A DNA stretch of 64,000 bases from contig NZ_CP042420.1 in assembly GCF_007954625.1 (NCBI RefSeq), positions 1,066,501 to 1,130,500 of the forward strand, written 5' to 3'. A program made the position numbers and the translations under genes. This DNA comes from Leuconostoc lactis. GTDB taxonomy: Bacteria; Bacillota; Bacilli; Lactobacillales; Lactobacillaceae. A model generated the notes under the pieces. That model was not told the origin of the DNA and made no database searches. It saw only the letters and a program-made list of their open reading frames with translations. Below, piece by piece: positions 8,700 to 15,481 of the stretch; within the stretch, counting starts at the first letter, position 1; each line of letters opens with the position of its first letter.

Positions 8700-9130
8700 T
8701 AGGGGTAAGTCTCCGTTGTTTTATTTAGTTAACTGTTGTTAACAATGGAGTTAAGTGTAGCACCGTTAGTTTATGGGGGTCGAGTATTTATTTTAAAACG
8801 TTTGTCAATTTTTTGTAAAGCTATGACGAACTAAAAGATTATTTCATTAGAGAGGGATTTTTGTCACAATAAAAAATAAATTGAGCGATTGATGGATGAG
8901 AACAAATGCCATGCCGATAATTTGACTTATGTCATACCGATGGCTGTAAGATAGATAAAGTGCAACAAAATAACCCCGAACAGATTGATATCCTTTTGGG
9001 GTTATTTTGTTTAAAATTGACGATTTTGTGAAAATGTTATCAAAAAGTGTTGATTTGAGTTACTCGAAAAAAGATATCAATGTGATATCACGTTAAAAGA
9101 GCGCTATATTAGGCATTATAAGACATTTTA
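8700..9130. other. Gene-free stretch with an orphan hairpin
   Basis: No convincing coding frame is seen. GTTAAC-containing dyads (about 8728-8756) lie in the WxL 5' region. At 8964-9013 a long inverted repeat, AACAAAATAACCCC / GGGGTTATTTTGTT, with a roughly 20-nt loop looks like a bidirectional terminator but no gene leads into it. TTGACT with TAAGAT 19 bp later lies just upstream of it. Confidence 0.4.
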
Positions 9131-9174
9131 ATTTTGATAAAGGTTTGACAATTAGGGGGTTAATGTGCTAAATT
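9131..9174 (+). promoter_or_regulatory. Promoter of the 9.2 kb non-coding RNA
   Basis: TTGACA (9145-9150), an 18-bp spacer and an extended -10 TGCTAAATT (hexamer 9169-9174) are preceded by an AT-rich block. The 21 bp at 9131-9151 are identical to 44435-44455, where the same element precedes another non-coding locus. Confidence 0.75.
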
Positions 9175-9180
9175 AGATGA

Positions 9181-9395
9181 GTAACGTATCGGTTACATGA
9201 TCTCAGTACAAACATTCACATTACGTTGTTAAAAAACACACAACCAGCATTTTTCTTCGTAATATTCAAACGTAGACTAACAGGATGCTTTATTTTGCCA
9301 GTCAAGATAACGCATATCTTGTTATATTGTAAGTACTGGGTTTTGAGAGAGCGTGAGCCATGATGAACAGCGATGTTCATCATGGCTTTTTTGTT
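9181..9395 (+). ncRNA. Probable ~214 nt small RNA, paralogous in plan to 44485-44697
   Basis: From the predicted start near 9181 the RNA would have a 5' hairpin (GTAAC/GTTAC), a closing stem CTCAGTAC / GTACTGGG enclosing about 115 nt of AT-rich sequence that includes a small hairpin AAGATA/TATCTT, and a 3' terminator. No good coding frame exists. Length and shape (long stem, large interior, own terminator) resemble 6S RNA, but I cannot confirm that family by eye; it could be a different regulatory RNA. Confidence 0.6.
9356..9394 (+). terminator. Terminator of the 9.2 kb RNA
   Basis: A stem GCCATGATGAACA / TGTTCATCATGGC with a small GCGA loop is followed by a run of six Ts. Confidence 0.9.
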
Positions 9396-9402
9396 GCCTA
9401 AT

Positions 9403-9488
9403 TTGTAGCACTTTTGTAGCAAATTGTAGCAAAAATAACAAAAACTGACGTAAACTAACAACAACTCACAACAACTCACAACAACCCA
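9403..9488. repeat. Two short direct-repeat clusters beside tRNA-Leu
   Basis: TTGTAGCA occurs three times (9403, 9414, 9424; period 10-11 bp). A decamer ACAACTCACA occurs twice in tandem (9461-9480), followed by ACAACCC. The helical phasing and position beyond the 3' end of a tRNA resemble arm-type binding sites of tyrosine recombinases. No integrase gene is present. Confidence 0.5.
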
Positions 9489-9518
9489 AACCCCTGATGT
9501 ACCAAGGCTTAAGCAACA

Positions 9519-9556
9519 AAAAACCGTTCTACCAATAACATGGTAAAACGGTTAAA
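9519..9556 (-). terminator. Terminator of tRNA-Leu
   Basis: On the minus strand AACCGTTTTACCA / TGGTAGAACGGTT forms a stem with a 6-nt loop followed by six Ts, 3 bp after the tRNA 3' end. Confidence 0.88.
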
Positions 9557-9558
9557 TA

Positions 9559-9642
9559 TGCCGCTGACAGGAATCGAACCTGCACGAGATTGCTCCCATA
9601 CCGACCTGAACGGTACGCGTCTGCCAGTTCCGCCACAGCGGC
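9559..9642 (-). tRNA. tRNA-Leu, anticodon CAG
   Basis: The 84-nt class II tRNA has acceptor arm GCCGCUG / CAGCGGC, anticodon stem UACCG/CGGUA with loop UUCAGGU (anticodon CAG, reads CUG), a long variable arm (GGGAGCAAUCUC) and T-loop GGUUCGAUUCC. Discriminator is A; CCA is not encoded. A TATACT -10 with weak TTTTCA -35 lies upstream on the minus strand (about 9651-9680). Confidence 0.96.
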
Positions 9643-9822
9643 ATTACTTGATTAGTATACTAAACTTTTCTATAAATGAAAAGATTGACTTTCATTAGCA
9701 ATATAGTAAGATATAAAACAACAGTGGACTTCTCATTAATGTTTGTTATTGCGCTAGTTTACTGGCGTTGTTTGACGGCATTAGTTCACTTAAAATGTTG
9801 ATTTCGACCGATTTCGGTTGAT

Positions 9823-9836
9823 AACGTTCGTGAATT
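9823..9836. promoter_or_regulatory. Single PurBox-like motif upstream of serC
   Basis: TAACGTTCGTG at 9822-9832 matches 11 of 11 bases of the PurBox region upstream of purE (51112-51122). The reverse complement reads CACGAAC, the core seen in all the purine boxes of this window. Confidence 0.4.
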
Positions 9837-9869
9837 ACAACGTATTTCGTTGTGGTTTTGTAACCGATT

Positions 9870-9897
9870 GGAGGGTGTGCAAGCGCACATAATCATG
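9870..9897 (+). promoter_or_regulatory. serC ribosome binding site with stem-loop before the AUG
   Basis: GGAGG (9870-9874) is directly followed by a hairpin (9875-9888, stem GTGTG/CGCAC, loop CAAG) and then 6 nt to the ATG (9 nt to a second ATG). Linear SD-AUG spacing is 20 nt; folding would shorten it to about 6-9 nt. Confidence 0.55.
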
Positions 9898-10986
9898 ATG
9901 ACAACGTATAACTTTTCAGCTGGACCCGGTGTATTGCCAGAAGCTGTAATCACCCAAATCAAACAGGAGTTTGAAAAGAACGAACACACACATATGAGCA
10001 TCGTTGAAATTTCTCATCGATCGCAACAGTTTCAAGATATTGTAGCCGAAGCTGAACAAAAATTACGCCAGCTGATGCAAATTCCAGCAGACTATGCTGT
10101 TGTCTTTTTACAAGGTGGCGGCTCATTACAATTTGAAATGATGCCGTTAAATTTCGCGACGCAGCAACAAAAAATTGCCATTTTGGATTCAGGGAATTTT
10201 GCGGCGAAAGCGGGTGAAGCCGCAACACAGTTAGGTAAAGATGTGACGATACTTGATAGTACCAAGACGCAAAACTATCAAGGATTGCCAAGTTTACCGA
10301 CTGATTTTGAGGCAACGGCCTATGATTACCTACATATTGTGACGAATAACACAATCGAAGGGGCAACTTTCCATCAAGATAATCTGCCCCAAACCTCAGG
10401 GCGCCTGGTTGCTGACATGAGTTCTAATATTTTAGCAGAACCGTATCAAGTGACAGATTTTGATGCGATTTTTGCTGGCGGTCAAAAAAATTTGGGACCA
10501 GCAGGCGTGACGGTGGCGATTCTTAACAAAGCCTGGTTGGCTGAACAAGATCTCACAGGGGTTGGGCCAATGATGCGCTATCAAAATCACATTGACAAAC
10601 AATCCATGTATAATACGTCACCAGTATTTGCGATTTATGCTTTAAACTTGGTGTTGGATTGGGTTATGGCACAAGGTGGTGTGTCGGCGATGTATGACCG
10701 CAATCTTGAAAAGGCTAATCGCCTCTATGATTATTTAGACCAATCAACTTTTTATACGGCACCAGTTGAACGTACTGCGCGGTCATTGACAAACGTGGTC
10801 TTTACCACTGGTGACTTAGCGCGTGACCAAGCCATCGTTAAACAGGCGACGGCAGCTGGCTTATTTAATCTTGGTGGTCATCGCTCAGTAGGTGGCTTTA
10901 GAGCGTCACTCTATAACGCCCAACCTATTGCAGCCGTTGATGCCTTAATCACGTTTTTAAAGAAAGTAGAAGCAGAACAAGCATGA
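9895..10986 (+). CDS. serC: Phosphoserine aminotransferase
   Basis: The product is a 363-residue PLP enzyme that converts 3-phosphohydroxypyruvate to phosphoserine. It begins TTYNFSAGPGVLPEAV, the family N-terminus. The PLP-lysine region is IFAGGQKNLGPAGVTV (about residue 195) and the C-terminal substrate loop is GGHRSVGGFRASLYNA. The translational start is ATG 9895 or 9898; an in-frame GTG (9877) is only 2 nt from GGAGG. It forms an operon with serA (4-bp overlap) and yutG. Confidence 0.95.
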   Translation: MMTTYNFSAGPGVLPEAVITQIKQEFEKNEHTHMSIVEISHRSQQFQDIVAEAEQKLRQLMQIPADYAVVFLQGGGSLQFEMMPLNFATQQQKIAILDSGNFAAKAGEAATQLGKDVTILDSTKTQNYQGLPSLPTDFEATAYDYLHIVTNNTIEGATFHQDNLPQTSGRLVADMSSNILAEPYQVTDFDAIFAGGQKNLGPAGVTVAILNKAWLAEQDLTGVGPMMRYQNHIDKQSMYNTSPVFAIYALNLVLDWVMAQGGVSAMYDRNLEKANRLYDYLDQSTFYTAPVERTARSLTNVVFTTGDLARDQAIVKQATAAGLFNLGGHRSVGGFRASLYNAQPIAAVDALITFLKKVEAEQA

Positions 10987-12161
10987 CAAATATTAAAACC
11001 TATAATGCGATCAGTGCCAAAGGTTTGGATTATCTGACCGCACATGGCTATGAAATTGATGGTGAAGGTGAACCAAAGGGTATTATCCTTCGGTCGCAGA
11101 GTTTGCATGATGAACCAATCGCCGATAGTGTTCGGGCCGTTGTCCGAGCAGGTGCTGGTTTTAACAATATTCCTGTTGAAGAATTGTCAAAACGTGGTGT
11201 TGTCGTGTTTAACACACCGGGCGGTAACGCGAATGCGGTGAAAGAGTTAACCATTGCGGCTTTGATTTTGGCGGCACGACCAGTCGTTGGAGCCATTGGC
11301 TTTGCGAATGAAACGCGTGGTGGTGATGTCTCACTACGGACCGAAGTGAATAAAGGCGGTTACCGTGGAACAGAGTTAGCAGGGAAAACATTGGGTGTCA
11401 TTGGCCTAGGTAATGTTGGCTCAAAGGTAGCTAACACAGCGTTAGCTTTGGATATGGATGTGATTGGATACGATCCAGGGTTAAATGCCAATACAGCATG
11501 GCGCATTGACCGACACATTGTGCGTGCCAAAACAGTCGATGAAGTCCTCGAACAAGCTGATTATGTGACGGTGCATATTCCGTACACAGAAAAAAATCAT
11601 TTCTTTATCAATGCCGACCGCTTAGCTAAAATGAAGCCGAGTGCCGCGCTATTAAACATGTCACGGGGTGGCATTGTGGATGATTTGGCTGCTAAGGATG
11701 CGCTCGATCGTGGGGCGTTACATGTTTACATCACTGATTTTGCGGACGAAGCGTTGTTTGATCATCCCAAGGTGATTATTACGCCACATATTGGCGGTTC
11801 AACCATTGAAGCGGAAGATACCAGTGCCTTAATGGCAGCGCGACAATTGGACGAATACTTGACGACGGGAAACATCATTAATTCGGTGAACTACCCAGAT
11901 ATTGACGAGCCATTTGTGACGAAGTATCGTGTTGGCATTATTCATGAAAATGTCCCTAACATGATCAGTCAAATTTCAAAGTTTTTTGGGGATAACGGCA
12001 TCAACATTGAACAATTGAGTAATCGTGCTGTTGGTGCTTATGCGTATACACTCGTTGCGATTAATGATTTCACGCCAGAACAACAAGAATACGTGAAGAC
12101 AGCGTTGGATGAGATTCCTCACGTGATTTTGACTCGTCGCTATGTTAATGACATGATTTAA
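10983..12161 (+). CDS. serA: D-3-phosphoglycerate dehydrogenase
   Basis: The product is a 392-residue enzyme for the first step of serine synthesis. It shows the NAD-binding GLGNVGSKVA (about residue 140), the catalytic Arg and Glu regions LLNMSRGGIVDD and DEALFDHPKVIITPHIGG (His as general acid), and a C-terminal ACT domain (PNMISQISKFFGDNGINIEQL) that normally senses serine. It lacks the longer intervening domain of Bacillus SerA. It is coupled to serC by an ATGA overlap and followed 15 bp later by yutG. Confidence 0.95.
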   Translation: MTNIKTYNAISAKGLDYLTAHGYEIDGEGEPKGIILRSQSLHDEPIADSVRAVVRAGAGFNNIPVEELSKRGVVVFNTPGGNANAVKELTIAALILAARPVVGAIGFANETRGGDVSLRTEVNKGGYRGTELAGKTLGVIGLGNVGSKVANTALALDMDVIGYDPGLNANTAWRIDRHIVRAKTVDEVLEQADYVTVHIPYTEKNHFFINADRLAKMKPSAALLNMSRGGIVDDLAAKDALDRGALHVYITDFADEALFDHPKVIITPHIGGSTIEAEDTSALMAARQLDEYLTTGNIINSVNYPDIDEPFVTKYRVGIIHENVPNMISQISKFFGDNGINIEQLSNRAVGAYAYTLVAINDFTPEQQEYVKTALDEIPHVILTRRYVNDMI

Positions 12162-12176
12162 GAATAGGAAAACAAG

Positions 12177-12662
12177 ATGAAAGATTTGCAAGAAGCAGCG
12201 ATTGAAAAGTTAGCCGAACGTGGTGTGACAATCGCTGATATTACCGCTGGTACCCAGACCTTTTTAACAGACAAGTACCATGATACGATTGATGCCGAAA
12301 AACTTACAGCAGCGGTACAACATGTGCTCCATAAAGATGAAGTTGCCGATATTATGTTAACGGCGATTTATCTCGATGAACAAGCAGCGTTAATGCCAGA
12401 CACACAACCATTAAAGGCACGGCTACAACGAGATGCGAACGGGCATAACGTTGACGAAATTTTAGCAATCGCCATTACGCAACAATTCTCAGCCGCGGCG
12501 ACGGTGCATTACGGTTTGTTAGATGATTTGAAGCCAGGGTTGATTGGTGAAATTAATGATCGTACAGATAGCATTAACGTGTATTTGGATGATATTTTAG
12601 CCGCATTAATTGCGAGTTCAGCAATGACTTACCTCGAATTATTAGGTGGCAACAACTATTAA
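12177..12662 (+). CDS. YutG/PgpA-like phosphatidylglycerophosphatase A family protein
   Basis: The product is a 161-residue soluble protein with the YutG pattern: an N-terminal ERGVTIADI...FLTDKYH, a central VDEILAIAI and a C-terminal INVYLDDILAALIAS. In the PgpA superfamily the acidic residues of these motifs bind metal. Bacillus YutG is a PgpA-domain protein without the membrane helices. A PGP phosphatase role is plausible but not shown here. AGGAAAA precedes the ATG. It is the last gene of the serCA operon. Confidence 0.75.
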   Translation: MKDLQEAAIEKLAERGVTIADITAGTQTFLTDKYHDTIDAEKLTAAVQHVLHKDEVADIMLTAIYLDEQAALMPDTQPLKARLQRDANGHNVDEILAIAITQQFSAAATVHYGLLDDLKPGLIGEINDRTDSINVYLDDILAALIASSAMTYLELLGGNNY

Positions 12663-12683
12663 TGACACTGTAAGACACGAGAG

Positions 12684-12709
12684 AAGCCTAGTCAGATAGG
12701 CTTTTTTTT
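12684..12709 (+). terminator. Terminator of the serC-serA-yutG operon
   Basis: Stem AAGCCTA / TAGGCTT with a 6-nt loop and eight Ts. Confidence 0.9.
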
Positions 12710-12752
12710 GTTAAAATTAAGACCATATTGACAAAATCAAGGAGATGTTAAC

Positions 12753-13475
12753 ATGTCAGGACATAGTAAGTGGCATAACATCCAGGGCCGTAAAAACGCC
12801 CAAGATGCTAAGCGTGGTAAAATTTTCCAGAAACTAGCACATGATTTGTATGTAGCGGCTAAGGCCGGTGGGGCTGATCCTAACATGAATGCGTCATTGC
12901 GTTTGGTTGTGGAAAAGGCTAAAGCTGCGAATATGCCAAAAGATAATATTCAACGGGCATTAGATAAGGCGTCAGGCGCCGGTGGTCAAAAGTTTGAAGA
13001 AGTAACTTATGAAGGTTATGGGACTGCGGGTGTTGCCATTTTAGTTGAAGCTTCAACGGACAACATCAACCGTACAGTGTCAAGTATTCGTAATTCTTTC
13101 AAGCATTTTGGTGGGGCACTTGGGACGAGCGGTTCCGTGGCTTTCCAATTCGATCGTAAAGGTTACTTAGCGATTAACCGTGCTGATTTTCCCGATTTGG
13201 ATGAAGATACGGTACTTGAAGCAGCATTGGAAGCCGGTGCTGAAGATGTGCAAACACAAGACGAAGTCTTTGAAATTTACACAACGGCAGCTGATTTTCA
13301 AGCTGTTGAATCAGCAATGACAGCTGCCGGCTATGTTTTTGAAGAAGCCGAAGTCACAATGATTGCGCAAAATCCAGCTGAAATTTCGGATGAAGATCGT
13401 GAAAAGCTAGACAAGCTTGTCGATGAATTAGAAGAAAACGAAGATGTTTTGGCGGTTTACACCACTGCTGACTAA
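12753..13475 (+). CDS. YebC/PmpR family protein
   Basis: The product is a 240-residue protein with the invariant start MSGHSKWHNIQGRKNAQDAKRGK, the GGADPNMNASLRLVVEKAKA segment and the family's acidic third domain. YebC-type proteins were described as transcriptional regulators; recent work assigns some paralogues a role in translation of proline-rich stretches. AAGGAG lies 7 nt before the ATG. It is monocistronic and converges on the flavodoxin gene. Confidence 0.92.
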   Translation: MSGHSKWHNIQGRKNAQDAKRGKIFQKLAHDLYVAAKAGGADPNMNASLRLVVEKAKAANMPKDNIQRALDKASGAGGQKFEEVTYEGYGTAGVAILVEASTDNINRTVSSIRNSFKHFGGALGTSGSVAFQFDRKGYLAINRADFPDLDEDTVLEAALEAGAEDVQTQDEVFEIYTTAADFQAVESAMTAAGYVFEEAEVTMIAQNPAEISDEDREKLDKLVDELEENEDVLAVYTTAD

Positions 13476-13504
13476 AAAAGAACCTCATTAAGAGGTTCTT
13501 TTTT
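13474..13504. terminator. Bidirectional terminator of yebC and flavodoxin
   Basis: Stem AAAAAAGAACCTC / GAGGTTCTTTTTT (loop ATTA/A) overlaps both stop codons. Confidence 0.92.
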
Positions 13505-13955
13505 AGTGTTGTGCTTTGGCAGTGGCGATCAATTGCTGTACAAACGCTGTCAAGGCAGCCGTATCAGTTTCGTCTGGGCGTAGATTAACCTTAACGCCTT
13601 CAGCGCCTTTAATGGCCTGTGTTTTGGCAAATTGCGCTTCAAATTTTGGCACAGCAACACAGTAATCTGACAAATAGTAGGTGTCGCCTGAACCCGCGAC
13701 ACCATAAACAACGTGGTCTAAGGTGGCGTCGGCCAAATCTTCAAAGAAATCTAAGCCTTCATCCGGCAGTGAGCCTTGATCATAGGTGTAGGGCACCACG
13801 ACAGCAATATCAACGTCTTCAAATTCGTCAACTTCTGTTTGTGAGATTTCCGTTTTCTTAACGGCGATATTTGCAGCTTCAAACGCTGCGACGACGATGT
13901 CTGCGACCTCTTCGTTATTACCGGTAATTGTTGCGTATACGACGTGTGCCTGCAT
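13503..13955 (-). CDS. Flavodoxin
   Basis: The product is a 150-residue alpha/beta protein with the FMN phosphate loop ATITGNNEEVA at residues 8-18, a 50s-loop region VPYTYDQGSLPDEGLDFFEDL and the 90s-loop region GSGDTYYLSDYC, all in flavodoxin order. It carries electrons at low potential. The ATG at 13955 has no nearby Shine-Dalgarno; a strong GGAGG lies 54 nt upstream beyond a stable stem-loop. The 18 codons between are open in frame but contain no ATG, GTG or TTG. Confidence 0.93.
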   Translation of the reverse strand: MQAHVVYATITGNNEEVADIVVAAFEAANIAVKKTEISQTEVDEFEDVDIAVVVPYTYDQGSLPDEGLDFFEDLADATLDHVVYGVAGSGDTYYLSDYCVAVPKFEAQFAKTQAIKGAEGVKVNLRPDETDTAALTAFVQQLIATAKAQH

Positions 13956-14014
13956 GAGTGTGTTTGTGATGGGGCGGTTAAACAGAACTGTTTGACCGTG
14001 TCGCCATATCCTCC
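13953..14014 (-). promoter_or_regulatory. Flavodoxin ribosome binding site with long stem-loop before the AUG
   Basis: On the minus strand GGAGG (14010-14014) is followed after 4 nt by an interrupted hairpin (13973-14005: GGC/GCC, GGT/ACC, AAACAG/CTGTTT) and 17 nt of G-poor sequence (ATCACAAACACACTC) before ATG. Confidence 0.55.
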
Positions 14015-14219
14015 ATTTTATTGTTAGTCTTTATTATAAAGGAGCAGACGCTAAAATTACAGTTGGAGTTCGTGAATAAAAACACGCAATGTGACAATTT
14101 GTTGACAAAACACTAAAATGACTTTACACGTTAAAGGCAAGGCCTTAAGATTAGGAATGGAAATTTAATAAAAAAACCGCGACTTCTTGATAGATTTGCG
14201 ACCGCTTAGGAGATTACAA

Positions 14220-14939
14220 ATGATACACCAGTTGTTGGCTGAATTTATGGGCACAGCGCTCATGATCATCTTCGGTGTCGGCGTACACGCTGACGATGTC
14301 TTGAATCGGACGAAGTACCATGGGTCCGGACACATTTTTGCAATCACAACGTGGGGATTTGGCATTAGCATTGTGCTTTTCGTCTTTGGTGATGTCTTTA
14401 TCAACCCAGCGATGGCCATGGTGCAATTAGTGCTTGGTCGAATTGACTTTTGGTACTTCTTGGCCGTGAGTGTGGTTGAAATATTGGGTGCTTTGGTAGG
14501 TTCCTTAATTGTGTACGTGATGTACGCGGATCAATTTAAGTTATCTGAAAAAGATATTGATCCGGTCATTGTGCGCAACATTTTCTCAACAGCACCGGCA
14601 ATTCGTAATTTACCACGCAACTTCTTCGTTGAAGCATTTGCGACATTTATCTTTATGACAAGTATTTTGGCCATTTCAGCGCGGGCTGGGGATGTGCCTG
14701 GTATGGTACCGTTGGCTGTTGGTTTCCTTGTCTGGGCAATTGGTATGGGTCTTGGTGGTACCACTGGCTTTGCCATGAACTTGGCACGTGATATGGGACC
14801 AAGATTAGCTTATGCGATTATCCCTTGGAAAAATCGCACAACGGCTGATTTCAAGTACGGTATCCTTGTACCAGGTATTGCACCATTTGTTGGGGCAATT
14901 TTTGCAGCACTATTTTCAAAATACTATTTAGGCCTCTAA
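14220..14939 (+). CDS. MIP-family channel (glycerol facilitator type)
   Basis: The product is a 239-residue, six-helix aquaglyceroporin. The first half-helix motif is FINPAMAM (NPA intact); the second is NLARDMGPR instead of NPARDLGPR, with the selectivity-filter Arg kept. The GlpF-type Asp after Arg suggests glycerol, dihydroxyacetone or lactate rather than water only. ATG 14220 is chosen for its AGGAG 8 nt upstream; the frame extends 33 bp further. TTGACA at 14102 may belong to its promoter. Confidence 0.88.
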   Translation: MIHQLLAEFMGTALMIIFGVGVHADDVLNRTKYHGSGHIFAITTWGFGISIVLFVFGDVFINPAMAMVQLVLGRIDFWYFLAVSVVEILGALVGSLIVYVMYADQFKLSEKDIDPVIVRNIFSTAPAIRNLPRNFFVEAFATFIFMTSILAISARAGDVPGMVPLAVGFLVWAIGMGLGGTTGFAMNLARDMGPRLAYAIIPWKNRTTADFKYGILVPGIAPFVGAIFAALFSKYYLGL

Positions 14940-14951
14940 TCGGCCTTTTTT
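14930..14951 (+). terminator. Terminator of the MIP channel gene
   Basis: Stem AGGCC / GGCCT with a 7-nt loop and seven Ts overlaps the stop codon. Confidence 0.75.
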
Positions 14952-14967
14952 TATTGGCATGGGTCAC

Positions 14968-14995
14968 TTGTAATTTAGGGTGGCTTCGCTATAAT
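14968..14995 (+). promoter_or_regulatory. Promoter of the 40-residue protein gene
   Basis: TTGTAA (14968-14973), a 16-bp spacer and a perfect TATAAT (14990-14995), 32 bp before the start codon. Confidence 0.7.
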
Positions 14996-15027
14996 TGAGA
15001 TACGCTATGAATAAAGAGGAAAAAATC

Positions 15028-15150
15028 ATGACATTAACAGAATCACAATATAATGCTTTGAAAGTGGCTTTTGATAACGGTATTTTAGATCATGACGCCC
15101 AAGCAAAAGAAGCACTGGCTATTTTACTTGATGCCGTAGCGCCACAATAA
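15028..15150 (+). CDS. 40-residue protein of unknown function
   Basis: ATG is preceded by AAAGAGGAAAAAATC (AGAGGA, good spacing) and a consensus promoter. The product MTLTESQYNALKVAFDNGIL... ending DAVAPQ is acidic, soluble and likely two short helices (ALKVAFDNG, AKEALAILLDAV). I know no family for it. It is an independent unit between the MIP channel terminator and the thrS T-box promoter; no terminator follows, so read-through into the thrS leader is possible. Confidence 0.72.
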   Translation: MTLTESQYNALKVAFDNGILDHDAQAKEALAILLDAVAPQ

Positions 15151-15153
15151 TTG

Positions 15154-15182
15154 TTGCAAAAATAACAAAATGGTGCTAAACT
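15154..15182 (+). promoter_or_regulatory. thrS promoter
   Basis: TTGCAA (15154-15159), 17-bp spacer, extended -10 TGCTAAACT (hexamer 15177-15182), just upstream of the T-box leader. Confidence 0.75.
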
Positions 15183-15189
15183 AACTTCA

Positions 15190-15424
15190 ATAACGTTGAT
15201 AAGGACAACTCAAGTGTTAGCAAGCGAATAGAGAACTCATGGTTGGTGGAAATGAGTGGCTTGTGCAGGCGAGACTACCTTTGAGTGATAGTGAGTAAAG
15301 TCTGAAAGCTGTCCGGGTGACACCGTTAACTGTCATTTGAGTGGCACATTTTGTGCTGAACTTGGGTGGTACCACGGTAAAACGTCCCTTTGAGTCGCAA
15401 TGGCTCAAGGGGACGTTTTTGTTT
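15190..15424 (+). promoter_or_regulatory. Threonine T-box riboswitch (thrS leader)
   Basis: The leader has the T-box GGGTGGTACCACGG at 15364-15377, which pairs with uncharged tRNA-CCA via its UGGN bulge, and a terminator (CGTCCCTTTGAG / CTCAAGGGGACG plus T run, 15383-15424) that competes with the antiterminator. Stem I closes with ACTCAA / TTTGAGT. The specifier position reads ACT-ACC, both threonine codons (ACT is followed by the usual A). Uncharged tRNA-Thr should turn on thrS. Confidence 0.92.
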
Positions 15425-15481
15425 TTTAAATGTTATCAACGTTTGTCGAAGCACAAACGTCAGTGAAAGGAAATAACGATT

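Noticed and set aside
9181..9395. Firm assignment of the 9.2 and 44.5 kb RNAs as 6S RNA
   Set aside because: Length and outline fit, but I could not match conserved 6S bubble features by eye; left as a hypothesis.
9216..9479. Minus-strand frame of 87 codons (MSCCELLLVYVSF...)
   Set aside because: No SD, Cys/Phe-rich nonsense composition, and it runs antisense through a promoter-terminator non-coding RNA and repeats.
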